A model generated the notes under the pieces. It did no database searches, was not told the origin of the DNA, and saw nothing but the letters and a program-made list of their open reading frames with translations. Source: Anaerolineaceae bacterium UBA5838 (lineage in GTDB: Bacteria > Chloroflexota > Anaerolineae > Anaerolineales > Anaerolineaceae). From it: a stretch of DNA of 33,767 nucleotides. Positions 7,801 through 16,841 of this stretch are shown here, one piece after another; position 1 is the first letter of the stretch, and each line of letters opens with the position of its first letter. Location of the stretch: positions 1 through 33,767 of the forward strand of contig DJGU01000065.1 of the NCBI GenBank assembly GCA_002432795.1. Reading direction: 5' to 3'. A program made the position numbers and the translations under genes.

Positions 7801-8826
7801 ATGCAATTTTCACTGATCTCCGATCCCGCTGAGTGGCAAAGCCTGGATGCTGAATGGCAAGCCCTCGCAGCCAGGACGCACCGTACGCTGCCATTCCTTG
7901 AGTTTTGGTATCAAAAAACCTGGTGGCAAACGCTTGGCGGGGGAGAGTGGCCAACTGACAAAAGTCAGCTCCAGCTCATCATCGCCCGCCAGGATGGCCA
8001 ATTGCTTGGCGTCGCACCTCTTTTCTATTCGGAAAAAGCAGAAGACCCTCCTGCCTTGCGCTTCATCGGTCAGATCGAGGTCTCCGACTATCTCGATTTT
8101 CTCTGCCCGCAGTCAGAACTCCAAGCCTTTATTGCTGGATTGCTTGACTTCATCAAAACTGAGCCTGGATTACTTTCACGCAGTCTCGACCTGGCAAACT
8201 TCCAGGACGACTCACCCAGCCTGCCCATCCTGCGCGAACTTTGCGAGCAAAAAGGCGTTCCTTACACCAGCGAGGTTCTGCAGCCTTCTCCTTACATCCC
8301 CATGAAAGCAGACTGGGAGGACTATCTCGCTTCGATCTCAAAAAAACAGCGCCATGAGATCCGGCGCAAGCTGCGCAACGCGGACAGCCACCACGAAACT
8401 GATTGGTATATTGTCAACGCGGAGCATGATCTGCAGGAAGAAATGCATGCCTTCATCAACATGATGCGCAATGACCCCAGCAAAGTGGCTTTTCTCACTC
8501 CCGAAATGGAAGTTTTCCTTGTGCAAACTGCCGGCAGGGCTTTAGAGCTTGGGCAATTGCATCTTTCTTTCCTGACCTTTGATGGGCAAAAGGCAGCGGC
8601 TTATCTTTCTTTTCTGGCTGGCAACAAACTCTGGGTTTACAACTCTGCCTGGGACCCCACCTTTAGCTGTTGCTCGCCCGGATGGGTGCTGCTGGCTAAA
8701 GTCATAACCTGGGCAATTGAACAAGGGCTTAGCGAAGTCGACATGATGCGCGGTGATGAGGTTTACAAGTACCGTTTTGGCGGCATCGATCGCCATGTGG
8801 TCTCATTCAAAAGCCAGCTGCTATAA
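7801..8826 (+). CDS. GNAT/BioF2-like acyltransferase family protein
   Basis: This 341-aa protein has the double-GNAT layout of the Acetyltransf_6 (BioF2-like, FemAB-related) group. An N-terminal half carries WQSLDAEWQALA and FLEFWYQKTWWQTLG. A central basic segment (KKQRHEIRRKLR) follows, and a C-terminal half carries HLSFLTFDGQKAAAYLSF, SCCSPGWVLLAKVITWAIEQG and a final EVDMMRGDEVYKYRFGG, the usual signature of this group (D-L-RGDE-YK--F). Such proteins transfer acyl or aminoacyl groups, often to cell-envelope precursors or polysaccharides; the substrate here is unknown. The frame is open from 7684, but I choose the ATG at 7801 because a perfect TATAAT lies 7 nt upstream and the extra residues overlap the divergent gene. 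Confidence 0.85.
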   Translation: MQFSLISDPAEWQSLDAEWQALAARTHRTLPFLEFWYQKTWWQTLGGGEWPTDKSQLQLIIARQDGQLLGVAPLFYSEKAEDPPALRFIGQIEVSDYLDFLCPQSELQAFIAGLLDFIKTEPGLLSRSLDLANFQDDSPSLPILRELCEQKGVPYTSEVLQPSPYIPMKADWEDYLASISKKQRHEIRRKLRNADSHHETDWYIVNAEHDLQEEMHAFINMMRNDPSKVAFLTPEMEVFLVQTAGRALELGQLHLSFLTFDGQKAAAYLSFLAGNKLWVYNSAWDPTFSCCSPGWVLLAKVITWAIEQGLSEVDMMRGDEVYKYRFGGIDRHVVSFKSQLL

Positions 8827-8886
8827 GCCCTAAATTCGCATAAAAAATATCTAACGCAATATTAACGACGGGCGGGTATCCTTTTC

Positions 8887-8916
8887 TTGACGAGGCTAAT
8901 CCTCGCATGGTAACAT
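8887..8916 (+). promoter_or_regulatory. Sigma-70-type promoter of the hrcA heat-shock operon
   Basis: TTGACG (8887-8892) and TAACAT (8911-8916) are separated by 18 bp. The predicted start near 8923 lies just upstream of the CIRCE element, the classical arrangement for HrcA repression. Confidence 0.6.
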
Positions 8917-8930
8917 TAATGAAACCTGTC

Positions 8931-8957
8931 TTAGCACTCTCCGATTGAGAGTGCTAA
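8931..8957. promoter_or_regulatory. CIRCE operator (HrcA binding site)
   Basis: A perfect inverted repeat TTAGCACTC-N9-GAGTGCTAA matches the CIRCE consensus. It lies 13 bp before the hrcA start and downstream of the predicted promoter. HrcA bound here would repress the whole hrcA-grpE-dnaK-dnaJ cluster, with autoregulation. Confidence 0.98.
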
Positions 8958-8970
8958 TTGTAAAAGAAAT

Positions 8971-10005
8971 ATGACTGATCTGACTTCGCGACAAAAAATA
9001 ATCCTTTCTCTGATTGTGCATGAGCATACCCGCACGGCACAGCCTGTCGCATCCAAAACTCTGATTGAAGATTATGGCTTGCCGATCAGCTCTGCTACGG
9101 TGCGCAACGAGATGAACACGCTCGCTGAGCTTGGCCTCATCCGACAACCCCACACCTCAGCAGGGCGTGTGCCAACCGAAGAAGGTTACCGCTTTTTTGT
9201 CAGCAACCTGGTACAGCAAACGGTGCTTCCAAGCGCCACTCGCAACACAATCAGCCACCAGTTTTATCAATCGCGGCGCGGTCTGGACCACTGGCTGCCC
9301 CTGGCAGCCTCAGTCCTGGCGAACCAAAGCCAGGCTGTTTCGCTGGTCACGGCTCCACACTCAGAAAAAATTGCTTTCAAACACCTGGAACTAATCTCCA
9401 CCCGCGGTTTGCAGGTGCTGATGGTGCTCGTGCTCCTTGGCGGAGAAATCCGGCAGCAGATCCTGGCGCTTGATGAAGCCTATGGCCAGGAGGTGCTTTC
9501 GAGGACTGCAAATCACTTAAATCAAGAATTCGAAAACAAATCGCTTCGCCAGATCGAAGCGCTCGAACCAAGTAACGATCCGCTCGTTCAGCAAATACTG
9601 ACCGCCATCCTCGATCAAATGCACCTCAGCGAGGACCTCGTGACAGGTGAACTTTTCCTGGATGGGCTTTCGAACGTTCTCTCAACGCCTGAGTTCGCCG
9701 CGACCAACCAGGAACGCTCACCGCTGCGCCTCCTGGAGGAACGCCCCATGCTGAATGATTTGTTTTCGCGCACGGTGCTGACGGAAGACATCGGTGGGGT
9801 TCAGGTGCTGATCGGCGGTGAAGGCACCTGGCAGGAACTGAGAGATTGCTCAGTCATCCTGACCCGCTACGGCATCCAAGACCAGCTTTCTGGCATGCTT
9901 GGCATTCTTGGTCCAATGCGAATGCCCTACGGGCAGGCTATCAGCACGGTTCGTTTTGTGGGGGACCTGCTTTCCGACCTGGTTACCGACACGTTGATTG
10001 AATAA
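8971..10005 (+). CDS. hrcA: Heat-inducible transcription repressor HrcA
   Basis: This 344-aa repressor of class I heat-shock genes binds CIRCE and needs GroEL for activity in characterised species. The N-terminal winged helix (1 to about 75) shows RQKIILSLIVHEHTRTAQPV, SSATVRNEMNTLAELGLI and the diagnostic QPHTSAGRVPTEEGYRFF. The C-terminal regulatory domain ends with IGGEGTWQELRDCSVILTRY, GMLGILGPMRMPYGQAISTV, as expected. Length is typical. A perfect CIRCE lies directly upstream, so it controls its own operon. grpE follows after 36 nt. The ribosome site (AAAAGAA) is weak, consistent with low repressor synthesis. Confidence 0.97.
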   Translation: MTDLTSRQKIILSLIVHEHTRTAQPVASKTLIEDYGLPISSATVRNEMNTLAELGLIRQPHTSAGRVPTEEGYRFFVSNLVQQTVLPSATRNTISHQFYQSRRGLDHWLPLAASVLANQSQAVSLVTAPHSEKIAFKHLELISTRGLQVLMVLVLLGGEIRQQILALDEAYGQEVLSRTANHLNQEFENKSLRQIEALEPSNDPLVQQILTAILDQMHLSEDLVTGELFLDGLSNVLSTPEFAATNQERSPLRLLEERPMLNDLFSRTVLTEDIGGVQVLIGGEGTWQELRDCSVILTRYGIQDQLSGMLGILGPMRMPYGQAISTVRFVGDLLSDLVTDTLIE

Positions 10006-10041
10006 GATACGCTGTTATGAAAATTTTTTACGAGGAAGAAA

Positions 10042-10566
10042 ATGACTGAAGACACTGAACACAAAAACGAAACAACCACACCAGAAGAAGCAAGCCCCGA
10101 CCTGGCTGCATTACAAGCTGAAAACGCGGAGCTGCGCAAGCAAAATGAAGACTACCTGGACAGCCTCCAGCGTGAGCGCGCCAGTTTCGTCAATTACAAA
10201 CGCCGCATCGACCTTGACAGCGCCAGTTACGCAGAACGCCTGCTTGCCGAACACGTTAAGTTCTTCCTGCCGGTTGCCGACGACCTGGAGCGTTCTCTGC
10301 TCTACCGCCCAGATGACCCGGACTGCGCCAGCTGGATCTCAGGGATTGAGCTCGTCCTGCAAAAACTGCTCAAATCTCTTGCGACCAAAGATGTTCGCCC
10401 CATGGACCTGAAACCCGGCGACATGTTTGACCCCAACACGCAGGAAGCTATCAGCCACGAAGAAAACGACACATATGCCGAAGGACAAATCATCGAAGTT
10501 GTCCAGACCGGTTATCAAATCAAAGATCGCGTTATCCGACCCGCCCTGGTCAGAGTCGCAAAATAG
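10042..10566 (+). CDS. grpE: Nucleotide exchange factor GrpE
   Basis: This 174-aa co-chaperone releases ADP from DnaK in the cytoplasm. A charged N-terminus and long coiled coil ([20 protein letters not shown], residues about 20-60, then [14 protein letters not shown]) lead into the helical region [20 protein letters not shown]. The C-terminal beta domain shows [37 protein letters not shown] and PALVRVAK, all standard GrpE features. A GAGGAA site precedes the ATG, and its TAG stop lies inside the dnaK ribosome-binding region 9 nt upstream of dnaK, indicating coupled expression. Confidence 0.97.
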   Translation: MTEDTEHKNETTTPEEASPDLAALQAENAELRKQNEDYLDSLQRERASFVNYKRRIDLDSASYAERLLAEHVKFFLPVADDLERSLLYRPDDPDCASWISGIELVLQKLLKSLATKDVRPMDLKPGDMFDPNTQEAISHEENDTYAEGQIIEVVQTGYQIKDRVIRPALVRVAK

Positions 10567-10574
10567 GAGCAATC

Positions 10575-12482
10575 ATGGGAAAAATTATTGGTATTGATCT
10601 TGGAACGACAAACTCAGTTGCAGCTGTGATGATGGGCGGTGAGCCAGTCGTCATTCCTTCTGCTGAAGGGGAACGCCTGGTGCCATCCGTGGTGGCTGTC
10701 AACAAAAACTCTGAGCGACTGGTCGGGCGTGTTGCCCGCAACCAGGCCATCATCAACCCTGAAAACACGATCTTTTCGATCAAACGTTTCATGGGGCGCA
10801 AAGCTGACGATCCCGAAGTTCAGCGTGCTAAAGCCCATGTGCCCTATCAAACTAATAAAGCGCCCAATGGCGACCTGCGCGTAAGCATGGGGGGCAAGGA
10901 CTATACTCCCCCTGAAATTTCTGCCATGATCCTGGGTAAGATCAAACGCGATGCTGAAGCCTATCTTGGTGAACCCGTTACACAAGCAGTCATTACTGTT
11001 CCAGCTTACTTCAACGACGCCCAGCGCAACGCCACTAAAGATGCCGGTAAGATTGCCGGTTTGGAAGTGCTGCGTATCATCAATGAACCTACCGCTTCCT
11101 CCCTGGCTTACGGACTCGACAAAAAAGGAAAGAACGAAACCATCGCCGTGTATGATCTTGGCGGCGGTACCTTCGATATTTCCATCCTGGAAGTCGGAGA
11201 CGGAGTCTTCCAGGTGAAATCCACCTCTGGCGACACCTTCCTCGGCGGTGATGACTTTGATCAGCACATCATCGACTGGCTCGCGGACGAATTCAAACGT
11301 GAGAACGGCATCAACCTGCGCGAGGATCGCCAGGCTCTGCAGCGCCTGAAGGAAGCGGCTGAGCGCGCGAAAATCGAGCTCTCCACCACCATGCAAGCAG
11401 AGATCAACCTGCCTTACATCACTGCTGATGCTTCCGGACCCAAACACCTCGTCACCACGCTCACGCGCTCAAAACTCGAGCAGCTAACCAGCGAACTCGT
11501 CCAGCGCTCCATGAAACCTGTTCAGCAGGCACTGAATGACGCCAACCTTAAACCAGCCGACATCGACGAAGTGGTCATGGTCGGCGGTATGACCCGCATG
11601 CCCGCCGTACAGGATGCAGTGCGCAAATTCTTCGACAAAGACCCACACAAAGGCGTCAACCCCGACGAGGTTGTGGCGATCGGCGCAGCCATCCAGGCTG
11701 GTGTGCTCGGCGGCGATGTCAAGGACATTCTCCTGCTGGACGTCACTCCCCTTTCTCTCTCCATTGAGACCCTGGGCGGGATTGCTACACCACTCATCAA
11801 ACGCAACACCACTATCCCAACGCGCGAAAGCCAGGTCTTTTCGACGGCTTCCGATAGCCAGACGCAGGTGGAGATTCACGTGCTGCAGGGCGAGCGCCCG
11901 ATGGCTGCGGACAATAAGTCTCTCGGAAAATTCACGCTCGACGGCATTCCGCCTGCCCCACGCGGCGTACCGCAGATTGAAGTCACCTTCGACATTAACG
12001 CCAACGGCATTCTGGAAGTCACCGCTAAAGATAAAGCCACCGGCCGCCAGCAGAATATCACCATCACTGCTTCATCTGGCTTGAGCGAGTCTGAGGTTGA
12101 ACAGATGCGCCAGGACGCAGAAATGCATGCGGAAGAAGACCGCAAACAGCGTGAGTTGATCGAAGCCCGCAACACTGCCGATAATGCCATTTACAGCGCA
12201 GAAAAAACCCTTACTGATCTCGGCGAGAAAGTGCCTGCCGATTTGAAATCCCGCGTCGAGGATGCGATCGCAAAGGTTCGCTCCGTGCGCGATCAGGAAG
12301 ACCCCAACACAATCAACAGTTCCGTGGAAGAGCTAATGAAAGTTTTGCAGGAAGTTGGGCAGGCAGCTTACAGCCAGACCCAGCCCGAAGCTCCTGACCA
12401 AACCCAGACCGATCAGGAACAAGCTCCTGAAGAAGAAAATGACGGCGATGTGGTTGACGGCGAATTTCATCACGCGGATTAG
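10575..12482 (+). CDS. dnaK: Molecular chaperone DnaK (Hsp70)
   Basis: This 635-aa Hsp70 starts right at the conserved [14 protein letters not shown] phosphate-binding motif, behind a good GGAG site. Other signatures are [50 protein letters not shown] and [13 protein letters not shown] in the ATPase domain. The linker DVLLLDVTP-type sequence appears here as [18 protein letters not shown], followed by the substrate-binding domain and helical lid. The C-terminus ends [12 protein letters not shown], a variant of the usual EEVD-like bacterial tail. Length is normal, and the stop is TAG. It works with GrpE and DnaJ encoded on either side. Confidence 0.99.
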   Translation: MGKIIGIDLGTTNSVAAVMMGGEPVVIPSAEGERLVPSVVAVNKNSERLVGRVARNQAIINPENTIFSIKRFMGRKADDPEVQRAKAHVPYQTNKAPNGDLRVSMGGKDYTPPEISAMILGKIKRDAEAYLGEPVTQAVITVPAYFNDAQRNATKDAGKIAGLEVLRIINEPTASSLAYGLDKKGKNETIAVYDLGGGTFDISILEVGDGVFQVKSTSGDTFLGGDDFDQHIIDWLADEFKRENGINLREDRQALQRLKEAAERAKIELSTTMQAEINLPYITADASGPKHLVTTLTRSKLEQLTSELVQRSMKPVQQALNDANLKPADIDEVVMVGGMTRMPAVQDAVRKFFDKDPHKGVNPDEVVAIGAAIQAGVLGGDVKDILLLDVTPLSLSIETLGGIATPLIKRNTTIPTRESQVFSTASDSQTQVEIHVLQGERPMAADNKSLGKFTLDGIPPAPRGVPQIEVTFDINANGILEVTAKDKATGRQQNITITASSGLSESEVEQMRQDAEMHAEEDRKQRELIEARNTADNAIYSAEKTLTDLGEKVPADLKSRVEDAIAKVRSVRDQEDPNTINSSVEELMKVLQEVGQAAYSQTQPEAPDQTQTDQEQAPEEENDGDVVDGEFHHAD

Positions 12483-12502
12483 TTAAAACAGTATAAAATA
12501 CA

Positions 12503-12528
12503 TCCCTGGCAGGAAAAATTGCCAGGGA
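12503..12528 (+). promoter_or_regulatory. Stem-loop between dnaK and dnaJ overlapping the likely dnaJ Shine-Dalgarno
   Basis: A 9-bp perfect stem, TCCCTGGCA/TGCCAGGGA, with an 8-nt A-rich loop begins 20 nt after the dnaK stop. Its 3' arm contains AGGGA, the only plausible ribosome site for dnaJ (ATG at 12540). There is no T-run, so it is not an intrinsic terminator. It could limit dnaJ translation, act as a thermosensitive switch or mark an mRNA processing site (inference). Confidence 0.6.
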
Positions 12529-12539
12529 TTTGGTCTAAA

Positions 12540-13682
12540 ATGATAATGACAGATAAACGAGATTATTACGAAGTTTTGGGTGTGACCCGCTCTGCCAGCG
12601 CGGATGACATCAAAAATGCGTTCCGTAACCTGGCGCGCAAGTTACACCCCGATGTTAACAAAGCCGAAGACGCCGAAGAGAAGTTTAAGGAAATAAACGA
12701 AGCTTATGGCGTTTTGAGCGACCCTGATAAACGGGCGGCTTACGATCGCTATGGCTTCCAGGGCGTAAATACCAACGGTATGCCAGACTATTCCTCCATG
12801 GATCTCTCCGATTTATTCGACCTTTTTGGTTTGGGTGGATTCGGCGGCTTTGGCGGCTTTGGCGGATCTTCCCGCCGCAGCCGAAATGCGCCCCGCCGTG
12901 GAGCTGACCTCAGCACACGCCTCAAATTGACCTTCGAAGAGGCAGTTTTTGGCACTGAAAAAGAGGTTGACATCACCCGCAACGAAAAATGCTCGGTGTG
13001 CTCCGGCTCAGGCGCTGAACCTGGTTCCAGACCCGTTACCTGCCAGACCTGTAAGGGCGCGGGTGAGGTTCGGCAGGTGCAGCAGACCTTCCTGGGACAG
13101 ATGGTCCAGGTTGTCACCTGCCCCACCTGCGGCGGTCGCGGTGAAATAATTGAAAAGCCCTGTACCAACTGCCGAGGAAGCGGACTGGAACGCAAAACCA
13201 TCCGCAAAAAGGTCAATATCCCCGCCGGCATTGATAACGGCAACCAGGTCCGCATGATCGGCGAAGGTCAGCCGGGCGCCAATGGTGGTCCGAACGGTAA
13301 TTTTTACATCGAAATCGAGGTCGCCCCACATAAATTCTTCCGGCGGAATGGCTATGACATTTTGCTCGATCTCGACATCAATATGGCTCAGGCAGCACTC
13401 GGCGATGAAATTACCGTCCCCACGCTTGACGGCGACGTAAAACTGCGCATCCCGCCGGGCACTCAGCCCGGGCGAGTTTTTCGCCTCAAGGAAAAGGGCG
13501 TTCCCATCCTCCAAAGAACCGAACGCGGGAATCAGTTGGTGACCGTCAACGTTCAAATCCCAAGTTCGCTGACAGATGAACAAGAAGAGCTGCTCAAGAC
13601 CCTGGGCAAAACCATGGGCACGGAAGTCAAGATCCAGGAGCGTAGTTTCTTCGAAAAATTAAAGGATGCCTTCAGTGGATAA
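12540..13682 (+). CDS. dnaJ: Chaperone protein DnaJ (Hsp40)
   Basis: This 380-aa type I Hsp40 stimulates DnaK ATPase. The J-domain (about 4-70) shows DYYEVLGV and the essential HPD (ARKLHPDVN). A Gly/Phe region follows with [12 protein letters not shown]. Next come four zinc-binding CxxCxGxG-type motifs ([36 protein letters not shown]) and a C-terminal substrate domain. Start choice is ATG 12540 or ATG 12546. Both are better than an in-frame TTG at 12519 that lies inside the stem-loop. The stop overlaps prmA by 17 nt, so prmA is translationally linked. Confidence 0.97.
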   Translation: MIMTDKRDYYEVLGVTRSASADDIKNAFRNLARKLHPDVNKAEDAEEKFKEINEAYGVLSDPDKRAAYDRYGFQGVNTNGMPDYSSMDLSDLFDLFGLGGFGGFGGFGGSSRRSRNAPRRGADLSTRLKLTFEEAVFGTEKEVDITRNEKCSVCSGSGAEPGSRPVTCQTCKGAGEVRQVQQTFLGQMVQVVTCPTCGGRGEIIEKPCTNCRGSGLERKTIRKKVNIPAGIDNGNQVRMIGEGQPGANGGPNGNFYIEIEVAPHKFFRRNGYDILLDLDINMAQAALGDEITVPTLDGDVKLRIPPGTQPGRVFRLKEKGVPILQRTERGNQLVTVNVQIPSSLTDEQEELLKTLGKTMGTEVKIQERSFFEKLKDAFSG

Positions 13683-14604
13683 ACCTCATGCCTGGCTCGA
13701 AGCCTCAATTGTTTGTAGTGGAGAATTAGCCGAAGCAGTCGCTGAAGTGTTCTCCCGCTATTCTCCCAACGGGGTTGTGATCAACAGCGTTACCCATTAC
13801 GATTCCCTTGGTCACGAAGAAATCCCCACCGGTGATATGCAGGTCATCGCCTATTTCCCCCAGGACGAACAATCTGAGGCCATTCGGCACCAACTGGAGG
13901 AAGCGATCTGGCACATGTCCCAAATCGCACCGCTTGATTCCATCGAATATAATCTCGTTCTCGACCAAAACTGGATGGAAGCCTGGAAAACGAACTACAA
14001 ACCCCTCAAAATCGGTCGCAACCTGATCGTCCTGCCAGCCTGGGTGGACCCGGAATTGGCTGAAGGGCGCATTCCGATCGTCATCTCGCCCGACATGGCC
14101 TTTGGCACTGGTACACACCCCTCCACCCAACTTTGCATGCTCGCGCTTGAGAAATATGGCGTCAAAGAAATGGATGTGATCGATATTGGCACTGGCAGCG
14201 GTATTTTGTCCATCGAAGCCGCAAAACTTGGCGCAAATCACATCCTTGGAGTAGATAACGACCCGGACTCAATCCCCTCAGCCATCCATAACGCCGACCT
14301 GAACGGCGTCGGGGACAGAATAATTTTCGAAGTCGGAACACATACCGACGTTCTCAATCGTGAAGATGAGCCCAAGCAAGCTCCCCGCGTTATTGCTAAC
14401 ATCCTCTCGCCCATTCTGGCAAAAATGCTTTCCACTGGTCTTGCGGATCTGGTTAGCCCTGGTGGACTGCTCATTCTGGGCGGCGTGCTTGAGCACCAGG
14501 CACAGGAACTGGCGGACCTTACCCGCAGCCTGGGGATGACCTTGCGTGAAACCCTCCACCAGGAAGATTGGGTCGTTCTCGTCCTTCACAAACCCGCCAG
14601 ATAA
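13666..14604 (+). CDS. prmA: Ribosomal protein L11 methyltransferase PrmA
   Basis: This 312-aa SAM-dependent enzyme trimethylates ribosomal protein L11. The N-terminal L11-recognition domain is followed by [36 protein letters not shown], the SAM-binding motif [21 protein letters not shown], the [19 protein letters not shown] acidic loop and [11 protein letters not shown], the PrmA equivalent of the N-P-P-Y-type active loop. Length is typical. It overlaps the end of dnaJ by 17 nt; dnaJ-prmA linkage is common in bacteria and places it under heat-shock control. A GTG at 13675 is an alternative start. A terminator follows at 14691-14715. Confidence 0.96.
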   Translation: MPSVDKPHAWLEASIVCSGELAEAVAEVFSRYSPNGVVINSVTHYDSLGHEEIPTGDMQVIAYFPQDEQSEAIRHQLEEAIWHMSQIAPLDSIEYNLVLDQNWMEAWKTNYKPLKIGRNLIVLPAWVDPELAEGRIPIVISPDMAFGTGTHPSTQLCMLALEKYGVKEMDVIDIGTGSGILSIEAAKLGANHILGVDNDPDSIPSAIHNADLNGVGDRIIFEVGTHTDVLNREDEPKQAPRVIANILSPILAKMLSTGLADLVSPGGLLILGGVLEHQAQELADLTRSLGMTLRETLHQEDWVVLVLHKPAR

Positions 14605-14690
14605 GCCCCAAGGTTGGGCATCCAACGTTATGACCATTGTAGGGAGAAGCCTGCATCAGCCGGGATAGCATTGGGATTAAGTAAAATTAG

Positions 14691-14715
14691 GAAAAGGCTG
14701 GCCTTTTCTGTTTAA
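14691..14715 (+). terminator. Probable intrinsic terminator of the heat-shock operon
   Basis: The stem GAAAAGG/CCTTTTC with a CTGG loop is followed by TGTTTAATT. It lies 87 nt after the prmA stop, before the tandem repeat block. Confidence 0.55.
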
Positions 14716-14906
14716 TTACTTACATTTTAGATTGCCGCGACCTTTGGTAAATCCTTTCTTGGCATCCCAACAATATTCACCCTGCAAAGGTCTCGCAATG
14801 ACAGGAGGTTTGGCACCGCAAGTAAAACAGCCTCTATTTTGGCTTGTGAGAACTGAAGATTAAATACCGTGCGTCTCAACATATTAAAGCTTTGGGACAT
14901 TCAGCC

Positions 14907-14978
14907 GTAGGGGCGAAGCATCTTAAATTAATATTTTCTAGAATTATGCCGGGCTAATTTTGGATGCTTCGCCCCTAC
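14907..14978. repeat. GTAGGGGCGAAGCATC fold-back element (unit 1)
   Basis: Perfect 16-bp inverted arms occupy 14907-14922 and 14963-14978. They flank an AT-rich centre with ATTATGCCGGGCTAATTTT. The element is the same family as 443-510 and 15265-15337. Confidence 0.85.
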
Positions 14979-15264
14979 CGGAGATTATTCGGGACAGATC
15001 TCATATTTTCGAAGTAATCTAGACTGCTGATAGGTCACACGGATCAATACATTTGAAACACCTCGTATTTGCTCGAATACGCACATTTTAGATTGCCGCG
15101 ACCTTTGCCAATCAGCGTCTTGGTACCCTAAAACTTTTCCGGCAAAGGTCTCGCAATGACAGGAGGTTTGGCATCGCAAGCGAAACAGCTTCAACTCAGG
15201 CTTGTGAGATCTGAAGCTCAAATACCGTGCGTCTTAACGTATTAAGGCGACAGGATATTTAGCC

Positions 15265-15337
15265 GTAGGGGCGAAGCATCTTAAAAATAATATTTTCTAA
15301 AATTATGCCGGGCTAATTTTGGATGCTTCGCCCCTAC
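15265..15337. repeat. GTAGGGGCGAAGCATC fold-back element (unit 2)
   Basis: Perfect 16-bp inverted arms at 15265-15280 and 15322-15337 surround a centre nearly identical to the 14907-14978 copy. This is the second tandem unit. Confidence 0.85.
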
Positions 15338-15737
15338 CGGAGATCATGCGGGACAGATCTCATATTTTCAAATTAATCTAAACATCTGATAGAGCATACG
15401 AAATAATCCATTTGTAACCCCTCATTTTTGATTGAATACACACATTTTAGATTGCCGCGACCTTTGCTAATCAGCGTCTTGGTACTCTAAAACTTTTCTG
15501 GCAAAGGTCTCGCAATGACAGGAGGTTTAGAGTCGCGAGCTTATTTTGCGCCTGTGCCTCCCCTTGGGCATGTACGGCTGGGCTTTAGTCCAGCCGCTGA
15601 ATTTACTCAAAAACAGATGGTTGCGGTGGGAGCAAGCCCCCACCGGACAAAGAATCCCACCGTACGGATGGACTCATACGCCCCTGAAGCAGGGCGTGGA
15701 AATCTGCTTTCCATCTTGAATCACGCGACCCATCTGC

Positions 15738-15794
15738 GGTGGGTTGGCTATAACTTATTGTATCCCTGCAAGTGTTCTATGACGCCAACCCACC
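15738..15794. repeat. GGTGGGTTGGC fold-back element
   Basis: Perfect 11-bp inverted arms, GGTGGGTTGGC at 15738-15748 and GCCAACCCACC at 15784-15794, flank 35 bp. The arms match the longer GTAGGGTGGGT element at 22466-22612, so this is a dispersed family. Confidence 0.75.
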
Positions 15795-15922
15795 CTACCC
15801 GCATTATCCGTCATCGCGAGTGAAGCATCTCGATCTGCATTTCATCTTTGGTGAACACCTCAAAAACCGGATTGGCGCGATTCTTGCAACATATCAAGCA
15901 GGTTTATTGGAAGGAGTTCATT

Positions 15923-16693
15923 ATGTCCGGACTACTTATAGGTTTTTTCAAACAATTCTTACTTCCAATGGGGTTTGTTGCCCTGTTGTTGTTCCTCACC
16001 CTTTTACTGATCAAGAAACACCCCAAAACAGCAACCGCGTTCGTTTTGATCAGCCTTGTGATCGTTGGCGTGTTCGGAAACCCAATCTTTTCCACCTTCC
16101 TAACCCGCTCGATGGAATGGCGCCATATGCCCATTACCCCGGAAACCAAAGCAGACGCCATCGTGGTGCTCGCACAGGGCACACTCTCCGCGGAGACCCC
16201 ACGCCAGCGCGTGGAAGTTCAGGAACAGGCAGACCGCCTGCTTTACGCTGCCACCCTCTACCAGCAGCAAGCCGCTCCCCTGATCATCATCAGCGGAAAT
16301 GTCAGCCAGACTACTTCTGGACGAACGCTGCTGCTCGAACTCGGCGTACCAGCTGATGCCATCATGGTACAGGATCAATCCTCCAACATGCGTGCCGATG
16401 CCGCGCTAACAGCGCCCATCCTGGCTTTACAAAACGTCAAAAATATCCTCTTGATCACTTCCGCAATCCAGATGGATCGCGCCTACTTCTTGTTCCGCCA
16501 GCTTGACGTCGAAGTTACGCCGGCCCCTGCAGACTATCAGGTCAGCCTGCAAGACTGGGAGACCCTGACCGCCTGGAATTGGCGCAGCATCATCACCAAG
16601 CTCATGCCCACCAGCGAAGCCTTCAATCAGTCGGCTGCTGTGCTTTGGGAATACCTGGGGCTGGCATTCTATCGCATCAAAGCGATCTTCTAA
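15923..16693 (+). CDS. DUF218 (YdcF/ElyC/SanA-like) membrane protein
   Basis: This 256-aa protein has two N-terminal membrane segments (about 5-35 and 40-60) and a DUF218 domain (about 75-250). The domain shows KADAIVVLAQGTLS, YQQQAAPLIIISGN, LGVPADAIMVQDQSSNMRAD, ILLITSAIQMDRAYFLF and an SEAFNQSAAVLWEYLGLAFY end typical of ElyC/YdcF. Relatives influence peptidoglycan precursor metabolism and envelope integrity; the enzymatic activity is not established. The usual GGG after VVL is AQG here. I choose ATG 15923 because AGGAG sits 6 nt upstream; the open frame extends back to 15848. A hairpin at 16741-16768 separates it from the serpins. Confidence 0.88.
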   Translation: MSGLLIGFFKQFLLPMGFVALLLFLTLLLIKKHPKTATAFVLISLVIVGVFGNPIFSTFLTRSMEWRHMPITPETKADAIVVLAQGTLSAETPRQRVEVQEQADRLLYAATLYQQQAAPLIIISGNVSQTTSGRTLLLELGVPADAIMVQDQSSNMRADAALTAPILALQNVKNILLITSAIQMDRAYFLFRQLDVEVTPAPADYQVSLQDWETLTAWNWRSIITKLMPTSEAFNQSAAVLWEYLGLAFYRIKAIF

Positions 16694-16740
16694 ATTGGTC
16701 AAATCGCTGACCCTCTATCAGCGACAAAACTTCCGCAAAA

Positions 16741-16768
16741 AGTCTGCCAACCATTTGGTTGGCAGACT
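16741..16768. terminator. Strong hairpin downstream of the DUF218 gene
   Basis: A perfect 12-bp stem, AGTCTGCCAACC/GGTTGGCAGACT, has an ATTT loop and is preceded by an A-run. The T-run after it is poor on the plus strand (TGATT) and better on the minus strand (CTTTTTG). It is probably a terminator or an mRNA-stabilising structure. Confidence 0.55.
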
Positions 16769-16841
16769 TGATTAACCCCCTATTGGAACCTTTCAGCGCT
16801 TTATTCCGTCCATAATTAGAAAAACATTCAGGAGTAAACTC

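Larger units (their letters stand above)
14722..15540 (+). repeat. ~360-bp tandem repeat, 2.3 copies
   Basis: Units begin with ACATTTTAGATTGCCGCGAC at 14722, 15083 and 15442, giving periods of 361 and 359 bp. Each full unit holds two fold-backs: TTGCCGCGACCTTTG paired with CAAAGGTCTCGCAA, then GTAGGGGCGAAGCATC paired with GATGCTTCGCCCCTAC. Between them are conserved sequences such as AAATACCGTGCGTCT and TTATGCCGGGCTAATTTTGG. The third copy breaks off near 15540. Copies have diverged by scattered substitutions, more between the fold-backs than within them. Confidence 0.93.
14605..15922. other. 1.3-kb gene-free region built from tandem and fold-back repeats
   Basis: After the prmA terminator the region consists of a ~360-bp tandem repeat (two full copies and a partial third, 14722 to about 15540), then two GGTGGG/CCCACC fold-backs (15625-15663 and 15738-15794). 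Short ORFs in it are not supported by ribosome sites or protein families. Confidence 0.75.

Noticed and set aside
10614..11447. 277-aa ORF antisense to dnaK
   Set aside because: It is a shadow of the highly conserved dnaK coding sequence with no independent signals.
14722..15540. CRISPR array
   Set aside because: The unit is about 360 bp with internal hairpins and conserved spacers; it lacks short repeats separated by unique spacers, and no cas genes are nearby.
15515..15823. 102-aa ORF within the repeat region
   Set aside because: It translates repeat units and their flanks; the start lies in the GCAATGACAGG repeat motif and no family is recognisable.
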